Source of the DNA: a virus
Reading direction: 5' to 3' (one strand)
Virus record (IMG/VR): IMGVR_UViG_3300013100_000017
Location: 1 to 40,419 of that record
DNA length: 40,419 nucleotides
Part shown: positions 12,339 to 18,983 of the stretch, one piece after another
Numbering within the stretch: the first letter of the stretch is position 1
Layout: every line of letters starts with the position of its first letter
The notes under the pieces: generated by a model
Seen by the model: only the letters and a program-made list of their open reading frames with translations
Database searches by the model: none
What the model was told of the DNA's origin: nothing
Translations under genes and position numbers: made by a program

Positions 12339-12410
12339 GCCCCGGAAGTGCTGGAAACACTTACCGAGGCCTAACCCTAGAAATCAATGCGACTGATTAG
12401 GAGGGCTGCT
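12339..12410 (+). promoter_or_regulatory. Structured 5' leader of mobile HNH gene
   Basis: A long hairpin spans 12339-12370: GCC...GGC, CGG/CCG and AAGTG/CACTT around a 7-nt loop. A second hairpin pairs CCCT (12375-12378) with AGGG (12402-12405) and AATCA (12382-12386) with TGATT (12394-12398). The ribosome-binding site AGGAGG (12399-12404) is partly paired in it. CAGCCC (12337-12342) could instead pair with GGGCTG (12403-12408), giving a competing fold. Confidence 0.6.
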
Positions 12411-12884
12411 ATGCAGTCTAATCGAACTACCTCCGCCCGCGAAACTCCCTACAGCGAAACCTATCCCGGCGGAAAGCTGCGGGGTACGAGCGTCAGGGAA
12501 CGACTCGCGCTGCGAACTGCGGTTGATGGTGAATGCTGGATCTGGCAGGGAGCCAAGCGCCCCAGCGGGTACGGAGTAATTGGAGTCCACCAGGACGGCA
12601 AGCACACCGTGAAGTCCACACACCGCGTAGCTTACGAGCTGGCGGTAGGCCCGATCCCCGAAGGCCTGCACATCGATCACATTTGCAGCAACAAGGCATG
12701 CGTGCGACCCGAGCACCTGCGCGCCGTACAGCAGCAGGCGAACAACCAGGCCATGTGGGACCGGGGCGAGCGGAAGCGGCAGACTCATTGCAAATGGGGC
12801 CACGAGTTCACCGCCGAAAATACGGCGTTCACGGCTCGCGGTGGACGCCAGTGCAGGGCTTGCAGGACAGGCAAACGCCCCTAA
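12411..12884 (+). CDS. Mobile HNH endonuclease with C-terminal zinc ribbon
   Basis: This 157-aa homing-type HNH_3 nuclease has CWIWQGAKRPSGYGVIGV (about 46-63), HRVAYELAVGPIPEGLHIDH and ICSNKACVRPEHLRAV as the HNH core (about 75-112). A C-terminal HCKWGHEFTAEN...CRACRTGK zinc ribbon follows, common in this group. ATG 12411 is chosen over 12387 because AGGAGG lies just upstream. Its own structured leader and its place between the resolvase and a promoter mark it as a mobile insertion. It probably cuts alleles lacking the insertion, but no intron is seen. Confidence 0.88.
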   Translation: MQSNRTTSARETPYSETYPGGKLRGTSVRERLALRTAVDGECWIWQGAKRPSGYGVIGVHQDGKHTVKSTHRVAYELAVGPIPEGLHIDHICSNKACVRPEHLRAVQQQANNQAMWDRGERKRQTHCKWGHEFTAENTAFTARGGRQCRACRTGKRP

Positions 12885-12899
12885 CTTTTGTCCACACTT

Positions 12900-12932
12900 C
12901 TACTACCGCCTACTAGTATTTCGGGGTAGAAT
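12900..12932 (+). promoter_or_regulatory. CTACTAC-box promoter for the 12945 operon
   Basis: Box A CTACTAC (12900-12906), box B CTACTAGTAT (12910-12919), then TTCGGGG and the -10 TAGAAT (12927-12932). Spacing equals that at 5901. The ATG at 12945 is 12 nt after the -10, leaving a leader of about 5 nt or none. Confidence 0.68.
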
Positions 12933-12944
12933 TAAACAACGGGC

Positions 12945-13214
12945 ATGAGCGACCGGAACACAGAGAAACGAGTGAACATGAGCATGAATCAGCACGCCGA
13001 GCAGGCCGTAAACCGCCTGCGTAACGGCACCATAAACGAAATCAGCCGGGCCCGAGTAGAAGCAACCCTCGCGCTGGCATACGAGCAGCGCACCGCAAAC
13101 ATGATCGCGGCTTTGCAGGCGGTCCGTTATGAGGGAGGCGAGGAAATTATCCCCAACTCTGATCACGCATGGGCCACGGTCAAGGCAATCAACGAACGAC
13201 TGGACCTCGCATGA
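12945..13214 (+). CDS. Small protein, unknown
   Basis: This 89-aa helical protein (HAEQAVNRLRNGTINEISRA, then VEATLALAYEQRTANMIAAL) is unrecognised. ATG 12945 follows the promoter closely; an internal ATG at 12978 (MSMNQHAEQ) is the alternative, with a weak site upstream. It is the first gene of a six-gene unit to 14726, and its stop overlaps the next ATG. Confidence 0.6.
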   Translation: MSDRNTEKRVNMSMNQHAEQAVNRLRNGTINEISRARVEATLALAYEQRTANMIAALQAVRYEGGEEIIPNSDHAWATVKAINERLDLA

Positions 13215-13363
13215 GCGATTACACGGAGCACCTAATCAGCCTGGCGGGTGGTGATGGTGAGGACGACGCCGCCCTTGCCCGTGCGATCCTGAACCGTCGC
13301 CGGCGGAAATGTGTTGCGGAAGGATGCCACGTTGACGGGGAATGCGCGAGGTGCGGGCTGTGA
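13211..13363 (+). CDS. Small Cys-rich protein, unknown
   Basis: This 50-aa protein has an acidic first half and an Arg-rich turn followed by CVAEGCHVDGECARCGL, with four Cys in 15 residues that suggest a zinc knuckle. It is unrecognised. It is coupled by ATGA to the gene upstream. Confidence 0.55.
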   Translation: MSDYTEHLISLAGGDGEDDAALARAILNRRRRKCVAEGCHVDGECARCGL

Positions 13364-13377
13364 GGGAGGCAGAAAAC

Positions 13378-13590
13378 ATGGCTACTGGAAAGTTGACGCG
13401 CTTCGATGAGGAGCTGGGTAAGGCTATGGCTGATCGGCTCGGGCTCCCACTCAACTCGACGCTTCGGGAGTGGACCGCTGAGAGCTCGGGTAAGACTGTT
13501 TGGGTCACCATGCAGACCATGAAGGCAATTCATCTCGATGAGTACAACGAGCTCGTTCGTGCGGCCTCAAAGCGTGCATCCAATGACTGA
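13378..13590 (+). CDS. Small protein, unknown
   Basis: This 70-aa protein is preceded by GGGAGGCAG, a strong ribosome-binding site, 14 bp after the previous stop. It is helical with alternating charge (LTRFDEELGKAMADRLGL, then LREWTAESSGKTVWVTM). I know no family for it. Codon use here shows more T/G endings than the early operon. Confidence 0.55.
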   Translation: MATGKLTRFDEELGKAMADRLGLPLNSTLREWTAESSGKTVWVTMQTMKAIHLDEYNELVRAASKRASND

Positions 13591-13741
13591 TCGCACGGTG
13601 AATTACGACGCGCTCCTGGCCCGCGAGTCGGAGGCCCGTGCACGGATCGCCAAAGCGTTGTTCGAGCTCGACATGCAACGTTCCCGCGACCAATACTCCC
13701 CCACCGCCATACGACGAATCCTAGAAAGCGAGCAGACATGA
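13583..13741 (+). CDS. Small helical protein, unknown
   Basis: This 52-aa protein (YDALLARESEARARIAKAL, then RSRDQYSPTAIRRIL) is probably one or two helices. It overlaps the previous gene by 8 nt and the next ATG by 4. It is unrecognised. Confidence 0.5.
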   Translation: MTDRTVNYDALLARESEARARIAKALFELDMQRSRDQYSPTAIRRILESEQT

Positions 13742-13947
13742 GCCGCAAAATCAGGACCATATCCAAGGCAGAAGAAGTGCGGCCCGGAACTATTGCAAGG
13801 GGCGTCAACGTAAACGGTCAGTCGTTCTACACTCTCGAACTCACCGAGGATGGATTCTGGGCTCAGATGGCCTGCGACGACGAGTGGGAACATTCTTCAC
13901 TGTTTCCATTCTTCGACCACCTAGAACTCATCTGGGAGCCTAAATGA
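13738..13947 (+). CDS. Small beta-rich protein, unknown
   Basis: This 69-aa protein has predicted strands (TIARGVNVNGQSFYTLELTE, then WAQMACDDEWEH) and an acidic end (FFDHLELIWEPK). It is unrecognised. It is coupled to both neighbours by four-base overlaps. Confidence 0.5.
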   Translation: MSRKIRTISKAEEVRPGTIARGVNVNGQSFYTLELTEDGFWAQMACDDEWEHSSLFPFFDHLELIWEPK

Positions 13948-14726
13948 CCTGCCCCTGCGGCCTCACCCCGCTCGACGGTGACACGATTTGCCCGGCATGC
14001 GTGTCGGATGTGACGAAGTTGTTGGCTGAGACGGATGCGGTTGTTGGGGATTTGGTGCGTGCTGTACCGAGGGCGAGTCTGACCGCGTCCTATGGTGAGC
14101 GGGTGTCGTCTAGCGGATCCTTGCACGCGCCGTTGCCGATCAACGACACCGCCCTCGACGCACACATGGCGTTGGATAAGTGGCTGATGCGGACGGCCCT
14201 GGAACTCGCCAAGGTCACACGGGCGCCACTGACAGGCCGGGACAGCGCCGGGCTATCTTCCTACCTGCTCGCCCACATGAACACATTGCGCCGGCAAGAC
14301 TGGGCAGGGCGGGTCAAGGGTGAACTAGGCGGACTGCTGAAGAAGTGCGTTCAAGCAACCCTCCCACCCGGCGAACGAATCAACGTCGGCGCATGCGGAT
14401 CCGTGTTCAACGGTGAGGCATGCACCAACCCGCTGACCCCGCTGAAGGACCAGGACCAGATCAAGTGCCGGGTATGCGGCACTAGCTGGGGCGTGGCAGA
14501 CAGGCAACGGTCGGCAATCGGAGCAGCATGGGACGCTATTGGAGCCCCCGCCATCGTCGTTCGCGCCCTCAAAGAGTACGGGGTCAGCATCAAGCCAAAG
14601 AACATCGAGAACTGGGTCATGCTCGGACACCTAACCCCCGTAAACACTGAAGGCCGCAAGCAATACCGCGTGTCAGATGTGTACGGCGTTGCTAAGAGAA
14701 TGGCGGCACGTCGCAAGGCCGCTTGA
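13944..14726 (+). CDS. Zinc-finger/HTH actinophage protein
   Basis: This 260-aa protein is built like a DNA-binding regulator. The N-terminus MTCPCGLTPLDGDTICPAC is a zinc ribbon and a helical middle follows. A second metal site has CGSVFNGEACTNPL and CRVCG (about 149-175), and a MerR-like C-terminal helix-turn-helix follows (residues 200-250: IVVRALKEYGVSIKPKNIEN, then GRKQYRVSDVYGVAKRM). This layout is frequent in actinobacterial phages, where it is unnamed. As the last gene of its operon it could regulate the next unit. The regulatory role is inference. Confidence 0.7.
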   Translation: MTCPCGLTPLDGDTICPACVSDVTKLLAETDAVVGDLVRAVPRASLTASYGERVSSSGSLHAPLPINDTALDAHMALDKWLMRTALELAKVTRAPLTGRDSAGLSSYLLAHMNTLRRQDWAGRVKGELGGLLKKCVQATLPPGERINVGACGSVFNGEACTNPLTPLKDQDQIKCRVCGTSWGVADRQRSAIGAAWDAIGAPAIVVRALKEYGVSIKPKNIENWVMLGHLTPVNTEGRKQYRVSDVYGVAKRMAARRKAA

Positions 14727-14754
14727 TAACGAAACGGTAACTATGCCTATCTTT

Positions 14755-14787
14755 CTACTATCTTCTACTACTATTTAGGGGTAGATG
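14755..14787 (+). promoter_or_regulatory. CTACTA-box promoter, fourth copy
   Basis: Box A CTACTAT (14755-14761), box B CTACTACTAT (14765-14774), then TTAGGGG and TAGATG (14782-14787) in the -10 position. Spacing equals that of 5901 and 12900. An alternative -10, TATGAT, lies at 14798-14803. Confidence 0.62.
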
Positions 14788-14789
14788 TG

Positions 14790-14865
14790 CTAATCTTATG
14801 ATTAGGTGGGAAAAGTAACCAAGAGCGAACCACCACGAAGGCTCGGAGCGATCCGGGCCTTTTGT
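14790..14865 (+). promoter_or_regulatory. Leader with attenuator-like hairpin
   Basis: CTAATC-ttat-GATTAG (14790-14805) is a small hairpin. AAGGCTCGGA (14838-14847) pairs with TCCGGGCCTT (14852-14861) around a GCGA (GNRA-type) tetraloop, followed by TT and GTGTG. The second hairpin resembles an intrinsic terminator and could stop most transcripts from the promoter upstream, giving a short RNA, or act as an attenuator for the gene at 14891. Confidence 0.5.
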
Positions 14866-14890
14866 GTGTCACAAATCAAAGGAGCGCGCC

Positions 14891-15079
14891 ATGTACGATC
14901 CCAAGAAGCGCGCCCGCCACCCCGTCGAAGTCGCTGAGCTGAATGACGCTGCGGCCCTTGTCCGTTTCGCCGACTACCTCGACGGCAAACTCCCAGAGTT
15001 GGCGACTAACGGCGCGCTCACCGGCACCGTCCACGCCATCCAACTCCTCCGCGGAACCGCAAAAGCAATCCGCCCATAA
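14891..15079 (+). CDS. Small protein, unknown
   Basis: This 62-aa protein follows a strong AAAGGAG site. It has a basic N-terminus (MYDPKKRARHP) and helices ELNDAAALVRFADYL and TVHAIQLLRGTAKAI. It is unrecognised. Its expression would depend on read-through of the hairpin at 14838-14861. Confidence 0.6.
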   Translation: MYDPKKRARHPVEVAELNDAAALVRFADYLDGKLPELATNGALTGTVHAIQLLRGTAKAIRP

Positions 15080-15107
15080 GTTTCCTGCGCCGGAAAGCGA
15101 TGTTGAC

Positions 15108-15257
15108 GTGACGCGCCCGAAAGGGGATTCCACTCCATCGCAGCCCGCCCTGCCGCTCATCAGTGGCGGGCGCCGGCGCAGGGATTCACTTCTCGCACGC
15201 CTCTCAACGATACCGATGCGCAATATTGCCGAGAGGGTCAAGCCATTGGCCGAATGA
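15108..15257 (+). CDS. Possible small Arg-rich protein
   Basis: The 322 bp between 15080 and 15401 hold no clear gene. The best candidate is this 49-aa frame from GTG 15108 (GGAAAG 10 nt upstream). It contains PALPLISGGRRRRDSLLARL, and two thirds of its third codon positions are G or C. The remainder (15258-15401) shows only short hairpins such as CTGCG...CGCAG and no supported gene. Confidence 0.35.
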   Translation: MTRPKGDSTPSQPALPLISGGRRRRDSLLARLSTIPMRNIAERVKPLAE

Positions 15258-15401
15258 CCTGCGGACGCGCAGGAAATGGCACCTAACACTTCCGGGAAAT
15301 GTCACTCAACCACGCAAGCCCGGTTGCCCCACCAGCCTCGCCGACACGCTGGAATCACAAACCTGCCGGCAACACTTAAACCCCTTGAGCAAGGACAAAA
15401 C

Positions 15402-16682
15402 ATGAGCCGCTGCAAGTATGCGTCGATACTGACCCCCAACACTGAGGCGATGACCTCCAGGCAGGCCGCAAAGTTCCTCGGCATGGGGAAATCGGCCATC
15501 AACGACCACCGCGCCGGTAAATGCGTTTGCAAGCCGGCAGCCGAACAACCAGCGCTTGCTGCCGGGCGCCTCGAACTAACCTCCGAGGGCGGCTCGTTCA
15601 CTGGCATTGAAGTGACCGAGCCGATCCGTGGTGACTGGTCTGCCGTGTTCGCACGCTTCAACCTTGACCCGGCAGAGTTCGTTATCGCCGACGACACGGT
15701 CAAGATGTCTTCGTGGCAGTCCTCGAAGCGCACCGACGACGGCGACCGCGACATTGTCTGGCTCTACTCCTACTCGGCACGGTTCACGCGCAAAAGCGTT
15801 GAATCACGCCTCGACCTGCCGGCGCTCTACGCCGCGGCACGATGCGCAACGCCGAGCGCGCGCGAACACGCGAATGCTAACCGCGCGACGGTGATTGTGT
15901 GGGCGGATCCGCAGATCGGCAAGACCGGATCCCGCGGTGGGACTGCACAACTCATCGAGCGTTCAACGATCATCCGGGAGAAGCTCGATGCACTACTTGG
16001 CGAACGAAGCCCCGCGCACATCCTCGTGGCTGACGCCGGCGACGGGATTGAGGGTTTCGAGTCTGGTGGAAATCCGATGTTCACCAATGACCTTTCGCTC
16101 TCCGGCCAGCTTGACACTTACGGCACTGAACTGTTCGAGTACATCGCACTCGCTGAACGGCACGCCGAAGTAACCGTTGCAGCCGTGCCCTCGAACCACG
16201 CTGCTTGGCGGTGCGGGAAACAGAACCTCGGGCGCCCATCGGATGACCTTGGGCTGTTCATGCACAAGCAAGTGCAGAAGGTCACCGACGCATCCCGCAT
16301 GAACGTCTCATGGGTCAAGCCGGCAGAGTACGACGAGAGTGTCGTCGTGGACTTCTACGGAACAAAGATCGGCATCGTACACGGAAACCAGTTCGGACCA
16401 GGGCAGGCGATCACATGGTGGCAGAAGCAGACCTTCGGAGCGCAGGCAGTTGCCAATGCGGATGTTCTGGTCACTGGGCATTACCACTCGTTCGGGTCTG
16501 GGGTGGCTGGACGCAACCCATCCAGCGGTCGCCAGCGCTGGTGGCTTGGCGCCCCAACGCTGGACAACGGCTCTGACTGGTTCCGGCAGACACAAGGCCG
16601 CGACAGTGATCCCGGGCTCATGGTTTTCGACGTGACCGACAACGGCTTCGACCTCTCGTCACTAACCATCCTCACGGCATAG
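15402..16682 (+). CDS. Phage metallophosphoesterase
   Basis: This 426-aa protein has an N-terminal helix-turn-helix (residues 17-40, MTSRQAAKFLGMGKSAIND) and a calcineurin-like phosphoesterase domain from about 160. Motifs are VIVWADPQIGK (164-174), VADAGDGIEG (209-218), a VPSNHAAW near 265, and TGHYHSFG near 358. Gln replaces the usual His in the first motif (D-x-Q), as in other actinophage members (LADWQLGK), so two metals may still bind. The substrate could be a nucleotide or nucleic acid. ATG 15402 is preferred; an in-frame ATG at 15276 would add 42 Pro/His-rich residues with poor codon pattern. Confidence 0.8.
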   Translation: MSRCKYASILTPNTEAMTSRQAAKFLGMGKSAINDHRAGKCVCKPAAEQPALAAGRLELTSEGGSFTGIEVTEPIRGDWSAVFARFNLDPAEFVIADDTVKMSSWQSSKRTDDGDRDIVWLYSYSARFTRKSVESRLDLPALYAAARCATPSAREHANANRATVIVWADPQIGKTGSRGGTAQLIERSTIIREKLDALLGERSPAHILVADAGDGIEGFESGGNPMFTNDLSLSGQLDTYGTELFEYIALAERHAEVTVAAVPSNHAAWRCGKQNLGRPSDDLGLFMHKQVQKVTDASRMNVSWVKPAEYDESVVVDFYGTKIGIVHGNQFGPGQAITWWQKQTFGAQAVANADVLVTGHYHSFGSGVAGRNPSSGRQRWWLGAPTLDNGSDWFRQTQGRDSDPGLMVFDVTDNGFDLSSLTILTA

Positions 16683-16690
16683 GAGACGGC

Positions 16691-16927
16691 ATGAGCGAGA
16701 CAACACTGCGAGCCGTGCACGCCGCCATCGCCGCGCACATCGCCGACGAATGCGGCGACGAAGTCCTACTCCTCACCGCCTGGCAAGCAACAGTTGCCGC
16801 AGCAATCGCAAGCGACCCAAGCCAAACGATGTACCTCAACGTAGGCATGGACGCGCCATACCACCACCGGCTTGGGCTACTCCACCGCGGACTAGAGATG
16901 CTAACCAACCCAGCCGAAGACGACTGA
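16691..16927 (+). CDS. Small helical protein, unknown
   Basis: This 78-aa protein with GGAGA upstream is predicted helical (LRAVHAAIAAHIADECGDE, then LLLTAWQATVAAAIASD) and ends acidic. It is unrecognised. It is the last gene before the packaging module. Codons are strongly C-ending, unlike the structural genes that follow. Confidence 0.6.
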   Translation: MSETTLRAVHAAIAAHIADECGDEVLLLTAWQATVAAAIASDPSQTMYLNVGMDAPYHHRLGLLHRGLEMLTNPAEDD

Positions 16928-17057
16928 TAACCAACAATCAGCCGTTACAGACTAGACAGTCAAGCACTAGTGAAAGAGGTGGAACTGTCTCCCGTGCAGG
17001 GTCAAGCACATGGCCCTCGTCGTGATGACGCGGCCACACCAACTTGAAGGGGGAGGC
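16928..17057 (+). promoter_or_regulatory. Intergenic region before the packaging module
   Basis: No supported gene lies here. AGACAGT (16954-16960) and ACTGTCT (16984-16990) form an inverted repeat around 23 nt containing CACTAG. This is the natural site for a late promoter, but I see no confident -35/-10 pair. Confidence 0.3.
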
Positions 17058-17288
17058 GTGGAGATTGAAGCGAGCCTACTGGTCACTAAGACTATAGCGG
17101 CAGGACTGAAAGCTAACCCCGCGCACGTACAAGAGTGCTTGCGTGAAGCTGAGGCAACCATGAACACGGAAGCCCTCAAACGCAGACGCATCGTCAACGG
17201 CACGCCAAGACTGTATGAGGTACGCAACAGTGCGATCAGCGCCGACCATGTAGAGCTGATGTTCCGCGCACCAACGCGCGCCGTCTAA
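17058..17288 (+). CDS. Small protein before HNH/terminase, unknown
   Basis: This 76-aa protein (VEIEASLLVTKTIAAGLKA, then ALKRRRIVNGTPRLYEVRN) is unrecognised. GTG 17058 has GGGGGAGG directly upstream, though spaced tightly. ATG 17010 would add 16 residues but lacks a site. Its stop overlaps the ATG of the packaging HNH gene. Confidence 0.55.
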   Translation: MEIEASLLVTKTIAAGLKANPAHVQECLREAEATMNTEALKRRRIVNGTPRLYEVRNSAISADHVELMFRAPTRAV

Positions 17289-17611
17289 TGGCAAGGGCTA
17301 AGCGAATCTGCCCTAAGCCTGGCTGCCCACACGTTGCTGATGGGCGCTATTGCTCAACGCATAACGCGGCCTACGAAAAGGAACGCGGGACATCAACAGC
17401 CCGCGGTTACGGATCCGCGCACCAGAAGACACGGGCCCGCATAAACCTGGAAGTGCAGCAAGGGCGAAAGCGCTGCGCACGGTGCAGCGAACTCATCGCA
17501 CCTAATACACCTTGGGCACTTGACCACGACGATCTAGACCGAGGCAAGTACATAGGTCCAAGCCACGTCTTCTGCAACAACTCTGCCGGCGGGCGTAAAG
17601 CGCACCAATAG
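17288..17611 (+). CDS. HNH endonuclease of the packaging module
   Basis: This 107-aa protein has CPKPGCPHVADGRYCSTH as an N-terminal zinc motif and CARCSELIAPNTPWALDHDD with a closing FCNNSAGGRK as the HNH site. Small HNH proteins placed just before TerS are needed for cos-end cleavage with terminase in HK97-like phages, so this one likely works in packaging and is not a mobile gene. The position supports a cos phage. Between it and TerS a second, larger HNH gene is inserted. Confidence 0.85.
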   Translation: MARAKRICPKPGCPHVADGRYCSTHNAAYEKERGTSTARGYGSAHQKTRARINLEVQQGRKRCARCSELIAPNTPWALDHDDLDRGKYIGPSHVFCNNSAGGRKAHQ

Positions 17612-17627
17612 CTGAATACAAAAGAAC

Positions 17628-17702
17628 CTGCGGACTAATTACCCGCAGCGAGTAAGGCCCGGTACCCCAAGTGCCGGGCCTTACGCATTCCTTGGGGGAA
17701 CA
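17628..17702 (+). promoter_or_regulatory. Pseudoknot leader of mobile HNH gene
   Basis: CTGCGG (17628-17633) pairs with CCGCAG (17643-17648). Then GTAAGGCCCGG (17652-17662) pairs with CCGGGCCTTAC (17674-17684). Loop bases CCCCAAG (17665-17671) are perfectly complementary to CTTGGGG (17691-17697), which contains the ribosome-binding site. This is an H-type pseudoknot with an 11-bp stem, a 7-bp stem and loops of 2, 2 and 6 nt. It should block translation of the HNH gene when folded. Confidence 0.65.
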
Positions 17703-18410
17703 ATGAAGACCTGCACCAAAGACAACTGCGACCGCGCACACCGAGCACGAGGGCTATGCGCATCGCACTACAACCAGGAACACGCACCAAATCGCCACGC
17801 AAAGAAGCTAACTGCATGTGCGTTCTGTGGCACTGAAGTGATGAAGAACGCTGGCACTAGCAAGGCAAGGCGCCCTGTCTGTTCGAATGAATGCAGGGCC
17901 AACCTGGTTCGCAAAGATAGCATGGCGGCCAAGCTGACTAAGTCACAGATCGTGGGCCCCGTAAAGCCTCGGCGCATGAAGCCGTATCCAACATGGGATC
18001 GCCAACTGCCAGCAGCTAATCGCACGTTCGTCAACGGTCAGTGTGCATGGTGCGGTGATGGGTTCACTGCTGAGGTGTGGGGCCGAAGCACTGCTCCCCT
18101 CTGCTGCTCTACTGTATGCGCTAAGCGTAGGCAGTGGGCCAACAAGGGACAGACCAGCAACTGGATCGTACCTCGAAGAAGGTACGCCATCTACGAGCGT
18201 GACAACTGGACGTGCCAGCTATGCAGTGGCCCCGTTGATAAGAGCCTGCATGTCAACGACGACTGGGCCGCATCACTGGACCACATCATTCCTCAGTCAC
18301 ACCACATCATCCCAGACCATAGCAGTGACAACCTGCGCCTCGCTCACCGATGGTGCAACGCGGTGCTTGGTGACGGCAAGTACTACAGCGAACATGACCT
18401 AGCCGCATAG
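17703..18410 (+). CDS. Mobile HNH endonuclease, multi-zinc
   Basis: This 235-aa protein begins with CTKDNCDRAHRARGLCASHY, the same C-x4-C...C-x2-H zinc motif as the att-proximal HNH genes. A CAFCGTEVM...CSNEC pair, a CAWCGDGF...CC pair and a C-terminal HNH core with CQLC, ASLDHIIPQSHH and DNLRLAHRWCNA (about 175-225) follow. It sits between the packaging HNH and TerS, a typical homing position. Codon choice is less C-biased than its left neighbours. The start has GGGGGAA upstream, buried in the pseudoknot leader. Confidence 0.87.
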   Translation: MKTCTKDNCDRAHRARGLCASHYNQEHAPNRHAKKLTACAFCGTEVMKNAGTSKARRPVCSNECRANLVRKDSMAAKLTKSQIVGPVKPRRMKPYPTWDRQLPAANRTFVNGQCAWCGDGFTAEVWGRSTAPLCCSTVCAKRRQWANKGQTSNWIVPRRRYAIYERDNWTCQLCSGPVDKSLHVNDDWAASLDHIIPQSHHIIPDHSSDNLRLAHRWCNAVLGDGKYYSEHDLAA

Positions 18411-18530
18411 GGGTAGGCAGTACCACCGAAGGCCCCTCCCCCGCCAGACCGCCGGTGAGGGCTCTAAGAAGTTTTCCAGAATCAAAACCCTTTTGAGAAC
18501 CGTTTTCAACCCCTGATTGGTGGTGTTCCG
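18411..18530 (+). other. Gap before terminase; cos candidate
   Basis: This 120-bp gap holds no gene. Its first half is a GC-rich patch (CCCCTCCCCCGCC near 18434, CCGCCGGTGAGGG) and the rest is T/A-rich (TTTTCC, CCCTTTTGAG). A cos site near TerS is expected for this gene order, but no cleavage site can be named from sequence. Confidence 0.25.
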
Positions 18531-18983
18531 TTGGCGTCTGGTGGTGCTAGAGGAAATGCCGGTCGGGTTGCGGATCCTGCTGCTTTGCGGCGTGAGAGGG
18601 CCGGCGATTCTGCGACGTGGACGGTCCTTACCGCTCCTGAGTTTGAGCCCCCGGAGTTTCCGCTTGATGAGTTGTCGGGCCGTGAGGCGACTATCTGGGC
18701 TCGGCTCTGGAGCAAGCCGCAGGCTACTGAGTGGCTTCGGCTTGGGCTTGAGGATGAGGTTGCGCTGTATGTCCGTTACTTGGCTGAGGCTGAGAAGGCG
18801 GATGCGTCGGGTTCGGTTCGGACTTTGGTGAAGCAGCACCAGGAGCTTTTGGGGTTGTCTACGGCTGGTTTGAATCGTCTTCGTTGGCAGTTGCCGGCGG
18901 GTGATGCTCCGAAGGTTGCGCCTGTTGTTGCCCGGAAGTCTTCGTCTCGTGCCCGGCTAAAGGTTGTGGGGAATGACGGATGA
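18531..18983 (+). CDS. terS: Terminase small subunit
   Basis: This 150-aa protein recognises phage DNA and starts packaging with TerL. It shows the actinophage TerS pattern: ADPAALRRERAGDSATWTVL, then FPLDELSGREATIWARLWSK, LGLEDEVALYVRYLAEAEK, and LVKQHQELLGLSTAGLNRLRW, with a basic C-terminus (RKSSSRARLK). The start is TTG at 18531, after GGTGGTG. It overlaps the TerL start by 11 nt. From this gene on, codons end in T or G far more often than in the left arm, marking a module of different history. Confidence 0.82.
   Translation: MASGGARGNAGRVADPAALRRERAGDSATWTVLTAPEFEPPEFPLDELSGREATIWARLWSKPQATEWLRLGLEDEVALYVRYLAEAEKADASGSVRTLVKQHQELLGLSTAGLNRLRWQLPAGDAPKVAPVVARKSSSRARLKVVGNDG

Noticed and set aside
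14943-15257. 104-codon frame overlapping the gene at 14891
   Set aside because: The first half lies over a supported gene in the wrong phase. Only the last 49 codons (15108-15257) remain as a weak candidate.
15276-15401. N-terminal extension of the metallophosphoesterase from ATG 15276
   Set aside because: The added 42 residues are Pro/His/Gln-rich with poor codon phase, and ATG 15402 fits the helix-turn-helix start better.
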